A stretch of 64,000 nt of DNA from Chinchilla lanigera (taxonomy: Eukaryota > Chordata > Mammalia > Rodentia > Chinchillidae), in NCBI RefSeq assembly GCF_000276665.1, contig NW_004955484.1, positions 2,566,964 through 2,630,963 on the forward strand, read 5' to 3'. The notes below the pieces were generated by a model. That model was not told the origin of the DNA. It ran no database searches and saw only the letters and a list, made by a program, of their open reading frames with translations. Of this stretch, positions 21,536 to 31,409 are shown piece after piece. Every line of letters starts with the position of its first letter. Positions within the stretch are counted from its first letter, which is position 1. Both the position numbers and the translations under genes were made by a program.

Positions 21536-21835
21536 GAATATGTTTATAAGTAACCCATTTAAGTTTTAGTCCATAGTAGGGTATACAGTACCACTTTCAT
21601 TTACTTTTCTAGCTTGTTTGTAAGCTGCAGAAAGCTCCTTCCTACTGACTAAAAGAAATTCTCTTAGTCACTGTGATATAGGTTGCCTTCTTATCTTAGT
21701 GTGGGAGCAAATAGGAATCCCACAATCACATCATTCGTAAATTACCTGTTAGGATCTCTCAGCCATTGCCTGTCTGGTGCCCTGAGAGTATGAGGCCTTA
21801 GATGCTAGACTCTGTCCCCACAAATCACCACCCTC

Positions 21836-21982
21836 ACCTACATCCCCAGCTCTTTTTTACTTTTTATTTTTTTGAGTCAAGGTCTTGCTGAATCACGAAG
21901 ACATGCTAAACTGAACTTGTGATCCTCCTGGCTCAGCCTCTCAGAGTGCTGGGATTACAGGTCTGCACCACCATGCCCAGTT
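21836..21982 (-). mobile_element. B1-ID composite SINE, ID part truncated
   Basis: 'acatccccagctctttttta' then 'tgagtcaaggtcttgctgaa' to 'gtctgcaccaccatgcccag'. Confidence 0.75.
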
Positions 21983-22026
21983 CGTATCATTTTAAAAATG
22001 TACGTCATTTTAAAAATACTTCCAGA

Positions 22027-22124
22027 GCCGGGGATATAGCTCAGTGGCATAAGTGCCTGCCTGGCAAGCATAAGGTCCTGAGTTTGATTCCCGGTATAAA
22101 AAAACAAAAACAAAAACAAAAAAA
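22027..22124 (+). mobile_element. ID-like SINE with 16 bp target duplication
   Basis: Flanked by TAAAAATACTTCCAGA at 22011-22026 and 22125-22140. Intact A and B boxes and a (CAAAAA)n tail. Confidence 0.93.
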
Positions 22125-22282
22125 TAAAAATACTTCCAGAATATTCCATCATATAGTAATACATAATTTGCTGATAGCATGAGATAAGGAGCTTTGTGCC
22201 TACAACTTTTGCTGTATCTTGCTTAGATTCTGGAGTTGGAATTACTAAATCAAAGAGCATGACTTTTTTGGGCCATTGCCAG

Positions 22283-22702
22283 GTCCTGCTTTATTAGTAG
22301 TCTATCACGGTACACCACAAGCTTAGCATCTTAAAACTACACCCATTTATTAGGTCATAGTTCTGTAGGTCAGAAGGCCAGGCACTGCTCAGTGTCTCAC
22401 AGGATGGAATCAAGGAAGCACCCGCTGCATTCTCTCCTGGAAGTTTCACTTGAGAAGAATCCACTTCTGGGTGGTTGGCTAAGTCCAGTTCCCCGGGGTT
22501 GTGGGACTGAGCTGTTTTTTGCTGGTTGTCACAGTTGGCTGAGGGCTTGCTCTCCACCCCCAGAGGCCACTCAGGTGCAGGCCAAGTGTCCCCTCTATAC
22601 TTACAGATAGCAGTGGGGAATCTCATGGTGAATCCCTCCGAATGGTGAATCTCCCAATTCTTGACTTCTAGACCTAGATTTAAGTGGTTGAGAAGATTAG
22701 GC
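22283..22702 (-). mobile_element. MLT1-like (MaLR) LTR, larger piece
   Basis: 'ttagcatcttaaaactacac' and 'tcatagttctgtaggtcaga' match the MLT1 pattern. The matching end 'attctgcctaccacctg' lies at 23566-23582, so later L1 sequence separates the two parts. Confidence 0.55.
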
Positions 22703-23080
22703 CTCCCATACTCTTGAGTGAAATAAATCAGACACACATGTTCATTATCACCTAGTTTCTCTGGTATGAGAAACTGAAAGTGTCAATGAGGACTAAAATC
22801 TATAATAAATGTTGTGAAGTAGGAAGAGTTCAGATGGGAGGGGTACTAGGGAGTGGGGGAGGGGAAAGGAAGGAAGGGAAAAGGAGAAAAAAGAGAATGG
22901 AAGGGAAAAATGCAAACAAAGCTTTGTAAATAAGGAGGGGAAGAGGTGTTGAAGGGAGGCGAGGGAAATGGGGAAAAAAAGCAGCAGCAAGATCTGTCAT
23001 GTACAGGTACAAATTCCCTATGATGAATGCTACCATTATGTATATCTAAAATGTACCAGTAAAATTAATTTAAAAAAAAA
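22703..23080 (+). mobile_element. L1 3' end with polypurine tract, inserted in the MLT1-like LTR
   Basis: A G-rich purine stretch (22832-22980) precedes 'ccctatgatgaatgctacca' and an A tail, the layout of rodent L1 3' UTRs. 'agattaggcctc' before and 'agattaggtctc' after may be a diverged target duplication. Confidence 0.6.
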
Positions 23081-23094
23081 GATTAGGTCTCTCA

Positions 23095-23425
23095 GTCCTC
23101 CGTTTCCCCTGAGAACTTTTCATCATCCCAAACAGGAAGTCTCTACCCATCAAACAGTAACTCCCCATTCTCCACTCTCCCTACCTGGCCTCCTGCATTC
23201 TCAACTCTACTTTCTGTTTCTCTGAACTTGCCTGCTTTATTTAGGTGGAGATGCAATATTTGTCTGATGTGTTTCACTTCGCATACTGTGTTAAGGTGCG
23301 TTTGTGTCAGAGCACTTGTGGGATTTCTTTCCTTTCAAAGGCTGAATGGAATTCCATTGTATGTCTACACATATTTTGTTTACCTTCCATCAGTGGACAG
23401 TTGGGATGTTTCAGGTTTCTCTGTC
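23095..23425 (-). mobile_element. Old L1 3' UTR fragment
   Basis: 'acttttcatcatcccaaaca', 'ggctgaatggaattccattg' and 'ttccatcagtggacagttgg' are ordered L1M text. Confidence 0.65.
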
Positions 23426-23621
23426 TTAAGCCAGTTGATTTGGGATCTTAATTACGTCAGTGAGATTCCTTCACAGTAGTACTTGGATTCATCTTTATTA
23501 GAGTTGAATGTCAGGGAAAGGTGTGTGTACACCAAAGGCCTGGAGTCCTGGGCTGCATTTTAGGATTCTGCCTACCACCTGGCATCTAGAGATTACATTG
23601 TCTCTTTAGAAGAACCTCCCA

Positions 23622-23671
23622 CCCTCCCAGTCTCCCTCCCTGCCTTCCTTCCTTCCTTTCTTCCTTCCTTT
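23622..23671. repeat. Pyrimidine (TTCC) tract
   Basis: 'ccttccttccttcctttctt' and neighbours, next to a composite SINE. Confidence 0.85.
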
Positions 23672-23840
23672 GCAGTACTGGGCATTGAACCTAGGGCCTT
23701 TACACTGAGCTGTGTCCCTAGCCCTTTTAAACAAATTTTTGAGACAGGTTTTACTAAGTTGCGCAGGCAAGGCACGAATTTGGAATCCTTTGCTTCAGCT
23801 CCCAGGATGTTGGGATTACAGGCCTGGACCACCATGTCCA
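23668..23840 (-). mobile_element. B1-ID composite SINE
   Basis: 'actgggcattgaacctaggg' ID part, B1 part ending 'ggcctggaccaccatgtcca'. Confidence 0.8.
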
Positions 23841-24093
23841 CCCCCATCTTGCCCTCCTTCATAACGTTAATCTATAAATGACACAGTGAAGTTCTGGAAA
23901 TGGCATCTCATTTCACAGCCTGCCTTTCCAGCTGGGCTTTTCTCTGCTCGTGACTCTGGTTTCATGAAGGATGCATATTAATCACTTTTCAGCCTACTGT
24001 AAGAGCACTCTGGCTTCTTGTCTCCAGTATTACCTTTGACATGTTTCTGGAGGGTGGGTGGACAAGTATGACAAGCCCATTAGTAAGGGCAGT

Positions 24094-24126
24094 GAGGGGG
24101 AGGGAGAGGGAGAGGGAGAGGGAGAT
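24094..24126. repeat. (GGGAGA)n simple repeat
   Basis: About five GGGAGA units. Confidence 0.9.
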
Positions 24127-24404
24127 TTCTGTTTACTGTGCGTGACTGTAATTGTGATTGTGGCAGCCTCTACAAAATGAGTTTTTCTGTGCTCTATTGG
24201 AAAGAATTTTAACACTGAGTAACCAGACAGTGGGACAAACTGTTTCATGGTAAAGCCACAAGAGTGACATAGGATTTGAACTTGTCCAAATAAGAGAACT
24301 TAGGGCTATAACTGCCAGGATTAAAATGAACCTTTTGTTTCAGCCTGAATGCAGATTCATTGGGTCCAGTGCAGTCTTTGAGGGGTTTGTTTGTTTGTTT
24401 GTTT

Positions 24405-24546
24405 GTTTATTTTTGAGGCAGAGTCTCTATGTAATTTAGGCTAGCTTTGAACTCACTGTGTAGCCCAGGCTGGCCTTGAACTCACGGTGATCCTCCTGCC
24501 CTAGCCTCCCGAGTGCTGGGATTGCAGGTGTGTGCACCACACCCAG
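24405..24546 (-). mobile_element. B1 SINE
   Basis: (GTTT)n tail, 'gaggcagagtctctatgtaa', two blocks, 'gtgtgtgcaccacacccagc'. Confidence 0.88.
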
Positions 24547-25099
24547 CCAGTGCAGTCTTTTGGGAATTAGATATTGGATCCTGAAATGATGGTGTTTACC
24601 AGGAATTTAGAGACCTGGGAAATGTGCTAGAGATTTTGCATTGCATGTGAGAAGCATGCAAAAGTACGGTAAAACCTTGGGTATAGCAAATAATGCCAGG
24701 TGCTGAATGGCCTAAGGAGTGCCCCACACCCTTTGGCATGGGTGTGTGTATGGGGGCAGTGTCCCCTTCCCCTCTGAGAAGGCTCTGTGTGTACGAGCTG
24801 TTGGTCGCTCTGTGCTGCTCAGACTCCCTGAGGGCTCTAGAACTTTTGTCTCCTCAGTTTATTGTGTGCCGGCTTGGCCTTTATGTAGGGGTAACAGATG
24901 TAACTGCTCTGTTGTCTGGATGTGAGATTTGGGTGGGAACTAGGGAAGTCTGAAAGTGTCCACTGTAAGGAACTGTGATATCAATGCTGGCTAACTGGGG
25001 ACTTCTTGGATGCGGGGCAAGGAAGAGCGAGAGGAACTTCGGTTTTCTGCACCCTGGCTGGGCTCGCCAGCAGCACTGACCCTGTGTTCTCTCTCACAG

Positions 25100-25149
25100 G
25101 CGACTGCCATGTCTGTGGACTGTCTGGGGCAGCATGCAGTGCTTTCTGG
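25100..25149 (+). CDS. WDR59: WDR59 coding exon 2 (residues 19-35 in part)
   Basis: A 50-base exon encoding ATAMSVDCLGQHAVLSG, the start of propeller blade 1. The acceptor is 'ctctctcacag|gcgact' and the donor 'tctgg|gtaagt'. It ends two bases into a glycine codon, completed by the first base of exon 3. Enters in phase 0 from exon 1. Confidence 0.93.
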
Positions 25150-25571
25150 GTAAGTGAGCTTTCACACATGGTCTGCTACAATTTCTGGGGAACAAACTGC
25201 AAGTCAGGTTGCTGAAAAATTGGAAAATATCCATGTATTTAACAGGTACAGTGATAGAGTTTAGAACTCACATCACAGTGACTGCAAGGGCACTTGTAGG
25301 GATTTTTTGTAGTTTGTTTTTGTCTCTGCCCTAACAGGTATGCAGTACCAGTCCTTTGACATTTTAGCAACTGGTAGTTTGGTCTTGAAATTGCAATTTT
25401 CTGTTTTCTGCACAGATTCTTAAAGGAAGCAGTCTGGTGTGGTCAAGCAGGTAGTTACTAGGGTTAAGGGGATCTGGGTTCTAGCTTGGCAGTTTCACTA
25501 AATAATGAGCCCCTGGCCAGTTATTCAGTTGACCTTAAAGAGACTTTGGATCTTTCATGGAAAAATTTGAT

Positions 25572-25730
25572 TTTGGCTGGGCATGGTAGGGCACACCTGT
25601 AATCCCTGCACTCAGGAGGCTGAGGCAAGATGTCTGCTGTGGGTTCAAGGCCAGTCTTTGTTACATAGTGAGTTCCAGGTCAGCCTGAACTACATAGTGA
25701 GACCCTGGTTAAAAAAAAAAAACAAAAACA
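25572..25730 (+). mobile_element. B1 SINE
   Basis: 'ggctgggcatggtagggcac', two blocks, A-rich tail. Confidence 0.88.
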
Positions 25731-26009
25731 AAAACTAGATTTCATCCAGAAGGATTTGAACGGCATAGTTTTCTGTAGTGCTTTCTAACTCAAAAAATTA
25801 CATTATTCTGGCAATCAAGGGCCATCTCTACCTTCGCTATTATTGTACCACAATAAAATTTAATGGGCAGGGCCATACGTCCCTTCCATAGTGCTTTGGA
25901 TTTTCATTTAACTTAGTGTGTTTATGAACCCATTTGCAAATCAGTGAAAGTGTTTCTTTGTATTAGCTGCATTATTTTATTTTGAAATTGTGTTTTAATT
26001 TACTTTTTT

Positions 26010-26160
26010 TGGCAGGGAGTGTCAAGATAGGGTCTTGCTATATAGTTCAGGCTGGCCTTGGAGTCACCATGTAGCCCAGGCTGGCCTCAAATTTAGATCA
26101 ATCATCCTGCTTCAGCTTCCCCACTGATGAGATTATAGGTGTGTACCACCATGCCCAGCT
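26010..26160 (-). mobile_element. B1 SINE
   Basis: 'gatagggtcttgctatatag', two blocks, 'gtgtaccaccatgcccagct'. Confidence 0.85.
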
Positions 26161-26369
26161 AATTTACCTTTTAAAAAAGCACATGTACATGGCAAACATT
26201 TAAATAATTTAGAAGAATATACAATGGAAAGTAGATTTCCCTCCTTTCTGTGACTACCTCCCCAGAGATATGAATTAATATTATTTTCTTGTATCATTAT
26301 TGTATACATACATAAGGAAATATTGGTATTTCTGACTTTTGATTCTAGTTTTCTGGTCACTTTTTTGTT

Positions 26370-26470
26370 TAAAAAAAGGTTTATTGACATACAATTAAAA
26401 TACCATACAGTTCACTCATTTAAAATATACAATTCAGTAGCTTTTGGTATATAACATTATTAACTTCCTT
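26370..26470 (-). mobile_element. Old L1 3' UTR fragment
   Basis: 'ttattgacatacaattaaaa' and 'tatacaattcagtagctttt' match the same L1M segment seen at 19515 and 62045. Confidence 0.65.
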
Positions 26471-26489
26471 TTCACTTTTTGAAGCACTT

Positions 26490-26640
26490 CTTTTTTTTTT
26501 TTGAGACAGGATCTCTCTCTGCAGTTCAGGCTGGCCTTGAACTCACTATGTAGCCCAGGCTGGCCTTTAACTCACAGCATTCCTCTTGCCTCAGCCTCCT
26601 GAGTGCTGGGATCACAGGCACGTACAATCATGCCCAGCTA
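26490..26640 (-). mobile_element. B1 SINE
   Basis: 11-T start, 'gagacaggatctctctctgc', two blocks, 'cgtacaatcatgcccagct'. Confidence 0.88.
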
Positions 26641-26743
26641 TCGCACTTTTTAAAAATCACGGAAATATCTGTACATAGTTTAAAAGTTGAGGAGCAGTTC
26701 TTGGCCTGTGTTGTAAAACAGCAGCCTCTACCTCACTTTTACT

Positions 26744-27190
26744 TTTCTCATTGCTGAGACAAAATACCCAAAACCTAAAGTGAAAGGAGGGAAGGTTTAT
26801 TTCAGCTCACCATTTGTAGAAATTTCAGTCCATAGTTGGCTGGCTGCAGGGCAGGGTGGCATGGCAGAGGGGCATCAAAGAGGAGGAAAAACAGAGTAGA
26901 AGATGGAAGGCAGGATACAGCAAAAGCAACAAGTAGCAAGTAAGGACAGCAGTATTCTTTCTGTCTCTTATGTTCTATACAAGCTACAGGCCCTTAGGGT
27001 GGGTAGCACCCACATCCAGGGTGGGCCTTCCCATATCCACACCCAGATCTGTGCCAAACCAATCAGTGGGCTAATTTACCAATCACACATTCTTAATCCC
27101 AGCATCACATACTCCAGATCCAGCCACCTCTGCAAAGTCCTTCCTATGACCCTATGGAGCTTTAGGGAGACATCTAGACATAAGGCATAA
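26744..27190 (-). mobile_element. MaLR-like solo LTR
   Basis: Same family as 2593-2943 but inverted: 'ttgctgagacaaaatacc', 'ggtttatttcagctcacc' (AATAAA-type signal region reversed) and 'ggcataaca' at the end. About 100 bp longer than its relatives. I could not fix a target duplication. Confidence 0.65.
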
Positions 27191-27261
27191 CACCCCACCT
27201 CTGATCCCAGAAGCAGTCATTTAATACTCTTTAATTGTCTCTATTTTTCCTAGTGGTATAT

Positions 27262-27651
27262 ATATTAATCACTTTCCTGTCACTGGGACAAAATGCTTGA
27301 CATCCACAACTTAAAGGAGGAGAGATTTATTTTGGCTTACAGTTTCAGTGGATTCAGTCCATGGTAGCCCAGCTCGCAGGCAGAAGCAGCATGGTGAAAG
27401 GGCCTGTCAGAGGAGGGTTGCTCAGCCCATGGCAGCCAGGAAACAGAGAGAAGGGAAGAGCTAAGGAGAAGAATACCCCCTTCCAGATCATGCCCCCAGT
27501 GACCCACTTCCAATCAGATTCCACCTCCTAACAGCACATTCACTTGTAAACTCATTAATGGGTGGACCCACTGAGGAGTGTAGTGCCCCCAAGATTCAAT
27601 ACCCTTCCAGGAACCCCACTTCAGAATATATGAGATCTAAGTCATAACATT
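27262..27651 (-). mobile_element. MaLR-like solo LTR, second subfamily
   Basis: 'tcactgggacaaaatgcttg' and 'gagatttattttggcttaca' then 'aatgggtggacccactgagg' distinguish it from the others. Ends 'gtcataaca'. Confidence 0.65.
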
Positions 27652-27724
27652 TAACTCTGTCTTTTGATTGTCTCCATTTTTTCCAAATATACCACTATAT
27701 TTGGACTCATATACCACTTTATTT

Positions 27725-27840
27725 ATTTATTTATTTATTTTTTGAGACAGGGTCTCACTATGCAGTTCAGGCTGGCCTTGAGCTCACTTTGTAGCCCAGG
27801 CTGGTCTTGAACTCACAATGATCCTTCTGCCTCAGCCTCT
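27725..27840 (-). mobile_element. B1 SINE, left part, split by a retrocopy
   Basis: (TTTA)n tail, 'gagacagggtctcactatgc', two blocks, then broken within 'ctgcctcagcctct'. The other part resumes at 29760. Confidence 0.9.
27826..27840. repeat. Target-site duplication, left copy
   Basis: TCTGCCTCAGCCTCT, repeated exactly at 29760-29774, bounds the 1.9 kb insertion. Confidence 0.9.
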
Positions 27841-27857
27841 TTTTTTTTTTTTTTTTT

Positions 27858-28300
27858 AAAGAGTAAAAGAAGGATAACATAATAATAGGAGGGACTTACC
27901 AAATTACAGACAAAATGGTAGGAAATTATCAATGGTTATTGTTTTACATATTGTTATCTACAAAATAGTTTCTCAGGAAAACAAATAGACAAATAATAGT
28001 GAGAGACAAAAGAGGTAGGAGATTATCAAGAGTTGTTGTACTATACTTTGGTATCTTCAAAGTGGCTTCTAAAGAAAATAAATAGAGCTATACATGAGTG
28101 ACCTATTGAAATATCATTAACTATTCTCAATGGTTGTTGTAGGAAACACATAATAATAAACATACATCCATTTATGAAATAGGATAGGAACATTACAAAC
28201 TTTACACAGTTATGGATAGATTAGTAGGAAAATATCAGTGGCTGCTGTAATACATGGTGGTATCTTCAAAGTGGTTTCTCAGGAAGACAGAGATATGCAA
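27858..28300 (-). repeat. Divergent ~100 bp repeats in the retrocopy 3' tail
   Basis: The motif 'taggaaattatcaatggtta' with a following 'ttatctacaaaatagtttct' recurs at about 27917, 28014 and 28221, with a weaker copy near 28111. Spacing is 97 to about 110 bases. The 27917 unit also matches 38.95 kb. Confidence 0.65.
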
Positions 28301-28335
28301 GAAGGATCTAACAAGTAGTTACAGCCTAAGGGTTG

Positions 28336-28545
28336 TCAAAAATAGCATATTTCCTCCTCACCAGTGACTCCTTTCACTGAGGTATGACGGCTGGAAGGAA
28401 GGCCAGGATTGAAAAGAAGGACCGAGAGACTTGCACCTGTGACTAGCAACAGGCTGTTTTCTTGTTCCTCCTTAGTCATGATTACCCAGGACTCCTCGAT
28501 GGAGATGACGGTCTGGCCAGAGGGAGAAGGCAGAGCATGCCCCAA
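28336..28545 (-). pseudogene. ERV protease (pro) remnant
   Basis: The minus-strand frame contains LLLVTGASLSVL followed by a PGLPSS and VKGVTGEE region, the layout of a retroviral aspartic protease around its active site. The usual Asp-Thr-Gly is Val-Thr-Gly here, so the catalytic aspartate is lost. The frame stops shortly after and no reverse transcriptase follows. Not functional as a protease. Confidence 0.65.
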
Positions 28546-28559
28546 GCCCTCTCATTCCT

Positions 28560-29145
28560 ATTGGACTAACTGGTGGCATGGGTCTGAGCTCTGGGGCCTC
28601 CACCTCAGAGGGCAGACCGATCTCCAGTGGTCTCCTTTGCATCCAGGGCATGGCCCATGGGGCCTCTTAGGGCAGTTCCTCTTGAGGTGGCCTGGCTTTT
28701 AACAGTGGTAGCAGATGAATGCAGTTGTCGAGTTCTTCTGGGGGCCCCGGGAATCAGACTTGGGATCTGTTTCTCTTAGTGGTGCAGGAAAAGCAGCTGC
28801 TTTTTCTTGGTCTCTTTGTTTTCTCTCCTTGGCCTCCTCCTCATCATGGCTAAGGAATACTGAGGAGGCAGTTCTTACTAACATCTCAAGTGAGCTATCT
28901 GGGGTGAAAGCCATTCTTTGTAGCTTTTTCTCTCCAGCTTCCCATTGCTTTGGGACCCCACAACCAGTTAGTGTCCTCTCCCCAACTGTCAGCACAGGCA
29001 GCAGGAATCTTGCTGCAGACCTCTCCAGAGCTGCACCACAGCCTGTACTGTCAGGGCAAGAATGGCTTCCAGAGAGTCTCAGCAGGTTTTGTGCAAGGTC
29101 CTCCTGGTTTACAGCTTCCGAACGGCTTTCATGAACCCAGTCCAC
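28560..29145 (-). pseudogene. Class I ERV gag remnant (capsid end and zinc knuckles)
   Basis: The minus frame from 29145 reads through a capsid-end segment (LQRMAFTPDSSLE) into a charged KERKQRDQEKAAA helix, as in gammaretrovirus-like gag proteins. It stops inside the first knuckle: CYHC is followed by a TAA, then KPGHLKRNC in the same frame, which preserves CX2CX4HX4C apart from the stop. A second knuckle, CPGCKGDHWRSVC, follows. Upstream capsid sequence (about 29109-29300) is in another frame. Confidence 0.7.
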
Positions 29146-29414
29146 AGGACCTCTGACTCCTCGGGCTTAGTCTGTATTCTCATGTTCTCCGAGTCCTTGT
29201 TCAGCAGCTGCTCCTCCGCTGACTCTGGACCTTTCTGGTTCTCAATGGCAGGAGCAAGAATGACCTGTTTTATGGCATGTATTCCCAGGGGTTTCTCCAT
29301 GTTTGAATGATTCAGACACGTCTATGGGTGGGCATCTGCAGCTGGTGCATGGTGGGCCAATTGTGTCAATGTTTCTCTTTGTCATGGTAGTTCTCAACGA
29401 AGCAGCAGTGGCCA

Positions 29415-29759
29415 GCCTGAGGGCTGGCGTGCAACAGCGCTCACCGCCGTGTGGCTTCCTGTGCACCAGAGCCCCTCCTCCCAGGTGCCTGTTAGGCTGG
29501 GGGCCAGCCCAAAGGCCAGCGCTCCCTGCCCTGTGGCCTCCCGGGCACCGGGGGCCCTCCCTCCGGGGGCCTACGAGGCAGGAAGCTAGCCAGCTGGAAG
29601 ACCGGCGCTCCCCGCCCGTGGCTCCCTGTGCACCAGAAGCCCTCCTTCCGGGGAATGACGAGGCCGGGAGTGAGCCGCTGGTCCAAAGACTGGCGCTCCC
29701 CACCTGAGGCTCCCCGTGCGCCCGGGACCCTCCCTCCAGGAGCCTACAAGGCAGGAAGC
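29415..29759 (-). repeat. ~85 bp GC-rich tandem repeats at the retrocopy 5' end
   Basis: About four units, each with a CCGGAGGGAGGG-like block, a 'ggtgcacagggagcca'-like block and a 'ggggagcgc' block. Approximate units: 29675-29759, 29590-29675, 29505-29590 and 29415-29505. GC content is far above the flanks. Their place at the 5' end of the transcript suggests leader or promoter monomers. Confidence 0.75.
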
Positions 29760-29812
29760 TCTGCCTCAGCCTCTTGAGTGCTGGGATTACAGGCGTGCAC
29801 CACCATACCTGG
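29760..29812 (-). mobile_element. B1 SINE, right part
   Basis: Starts with the second target-duplication copy (29760-29774) and completes the interrupted B1: 'gtgctgggattacaggcgtg' and 'caccaccatacctggc'. Confidence 0.9.
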
Positions 29813-30234
29813 CATACCACTATATTTAAGACTCATCCATGGTAAATTGACTTCTCACAACAGAAGATGAGGGTCTGGCACTTTTGCTGTGCTCTGTAGG
29901 TCCTTACATATCTACCTGACCTTTTCCCTCTTTCTAGTATAACTACAGAACAATTATTTGGTTGAATTTGTATTTGGGGGTCCTTTTTCTTGGAGTTATT
30001 ATAGAGAGGTTCTATGCCATTCTGATTCTAGGCTCTTTGTGACCTGTTTTCTTTTTGGAAGTGTTAGAATACTATCTTTATCTCTAGAGTTTGTGAAATT
30101 TTTACTGTGATTGCTTTGGTCTATATCTGTATACTCAAAGGGCCCCTCCCCCCCACCTTTTCTTTACATTACTGTTTCATATAAAGAAATAGAGGCATAA
30201 TATGTACTTGGTATCATATAGCTATATTAATCAC

Positions 30235-30598
30235 TGCTATGGTTTGCATCTGCACGTCTCTCCAAAGCCTTATGTAGGCACAGGGTAGACTTTTAGAGTT
30301 TATGATTGATTCACGGTCCAATGCTAGGATTGTGGGTGTGATTATGGGTGTGAAAAAAATAGCCTGCATACAATATAAGGGAGGGAAGGAGGCTTGCTGT
30401 CTGCTCCTCCCTTTTTGCTCTTGCTGCTCTTGCTGTTTTCCACCACCATGAACTGTTGCCCTCTGCCATGTGCCACTCTGCCTTGGAGCCAGCTGAGTAT
30501 GGACTGAAACTTCCACAAACTGTGAGCTAAATAAACTTCTCTTTAACTTTGGACGTTGAATATTTTGTCTCAGCAACAAAAGAAAAGTAACCAAGACA
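30235..30598 (+). mobile_element. MaLR-like solo LTR
   Basis: TGCTATGG...CAAGACA, AATAAA-type signal in 'gagctaaataaacttctctt'. Flanks ATCAC (30230-30234) and ATGAC (30599-30603) form a 5 bp target duplication with one mismatch. Confidence 0.75.
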
Positions 30599-31055
30599 AT
30601 GACCCATAAAATAGGGATCATTGCTCTTAGTGCCCTGGAGGGACTGGGGCCCAAATGTTCGATTTCCCCACATTCACTGATGTGGAAAATACCATCCTTT
30701 ACTATTTTAGGAGAAATGGAATTATGTGACTAGAAATCATGGAAGTACTTCTCTTCTGGTGTGTTCTTAGATATACACCCATGTTATTTTTCAACACAAG
30801 TATGTGGCATTCCATTTCATTTTCTTATATTGAATTTTAGAGTGTATGTGATAAATGTATAGATTACTCTAACCTGAAATGAACAGTTAAATTTACAGAT
30901 ATGTACCCTATGTATTCACTGTTCAGATTATGACACAGAATTTTTTTCGCGCCTTGGAAAGCCCTTCTAATCTAGATGTTTGTGTCTTTTTGTTGGGAGA
31001 AATTTTCCTGCATTGTCTTTAACCTGTTAATAAACAGTATTAAATTTCCTATCTG

Positions 31056-31166
31056 GGGGCTAGGGATTTAGCTCAGCGGCACAGTGCCTATCTGGCAAGC
31101 GCAAGGTTGTAAGTTCGATTCCTGGTACTGGACAAAAACCAAAAAAAAAAAGAAAGAAAGAAAAAA
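31056..31166 (+). mobile_element. ID-like SINE with 15 bp target duplication
   Basis: Flanked by TAAATTTCCTATCTG at 31041-31055 and 31167-31181. Full element with (GAAA)n tail, so recent. Confidence 0.93.
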
Positions 31167-31237
31167 TAAATTTCCTATCTGTATTCTCTTTGGCCTTATC
31201 ATCCTTTTGGTTTTAATACTTTTATTTATTTAGTTTT

Positions 31238-31409
31238 TGTGACATTGGGGATTGAACCTAGAAATTCTCTACTACTGAGTTACATCCCTGGCCATTTTTA
31301 TCTTTTATTTCAGGTAGGGTCTCAGTAACTTGTCCAGGCTACTCTTTAACTTGTGATTCTCCTGCCTTGGCCTCCAGAATACCTGGGATTACAGACATGC
31401 ACTACTAGA
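31238..31409 (-). mobile_element. B1-ID composite SINE
   Basis: 'acattggggattgaacctag', 'gagttacatccctggccatt', B1 part to 'acagacatgcactac'. Confidence 0.75.

Larger units (their letters stand above)
9734..25099 (+). other. WDR59: WDR59 intron 1 (15.4 kb)
   Basis: The largest intron, from the CpG island to exon 2. It contains only SINEs, L1 pieces, a MIR/L2-type relic, an MLT-like LTR split by an L1 3' end, and simple repeats. Sequence between repeats shows no splice-bounded conserved frame or RNA gene. Confidence 0.85.
27841..29759 (-). mobile_element. Poly(A)-tailed retrocopy of an endogenous-retrovirus-derived transcript
   Basis: A 1,919 bp insertion with a T run at its left edge (a minus-strand A tail) and an exact 15 bp target duplication, so it entered by L1-type target-primed reverse transcription, not by retroviral integration. 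No LTR pair is visible. In minus-strand order it has about four GC-rich units of about 85 bp, a short leader, a decayed class I ERV gag C terminus with zinc knuckles, a protease remnant, and an AT-rich tail of repeated units. Confidence 0.8.

Noticed and set aside
27858..28300. Spaced repeats considered as a CRISPR-like array, with 29415-29759
   Set aside because: The units are contiguous, diverged and without unique spacers, in a mammalian intron, and belong to a retroelement.
29303..29707. A 134-codon + strand frame with Pro/Arg-rich repeats
   Set aside because: It is antisense to the ~85 bp GC repeats of the retrocopy. The periodicity comes from the DNA repeat, not from a protein.
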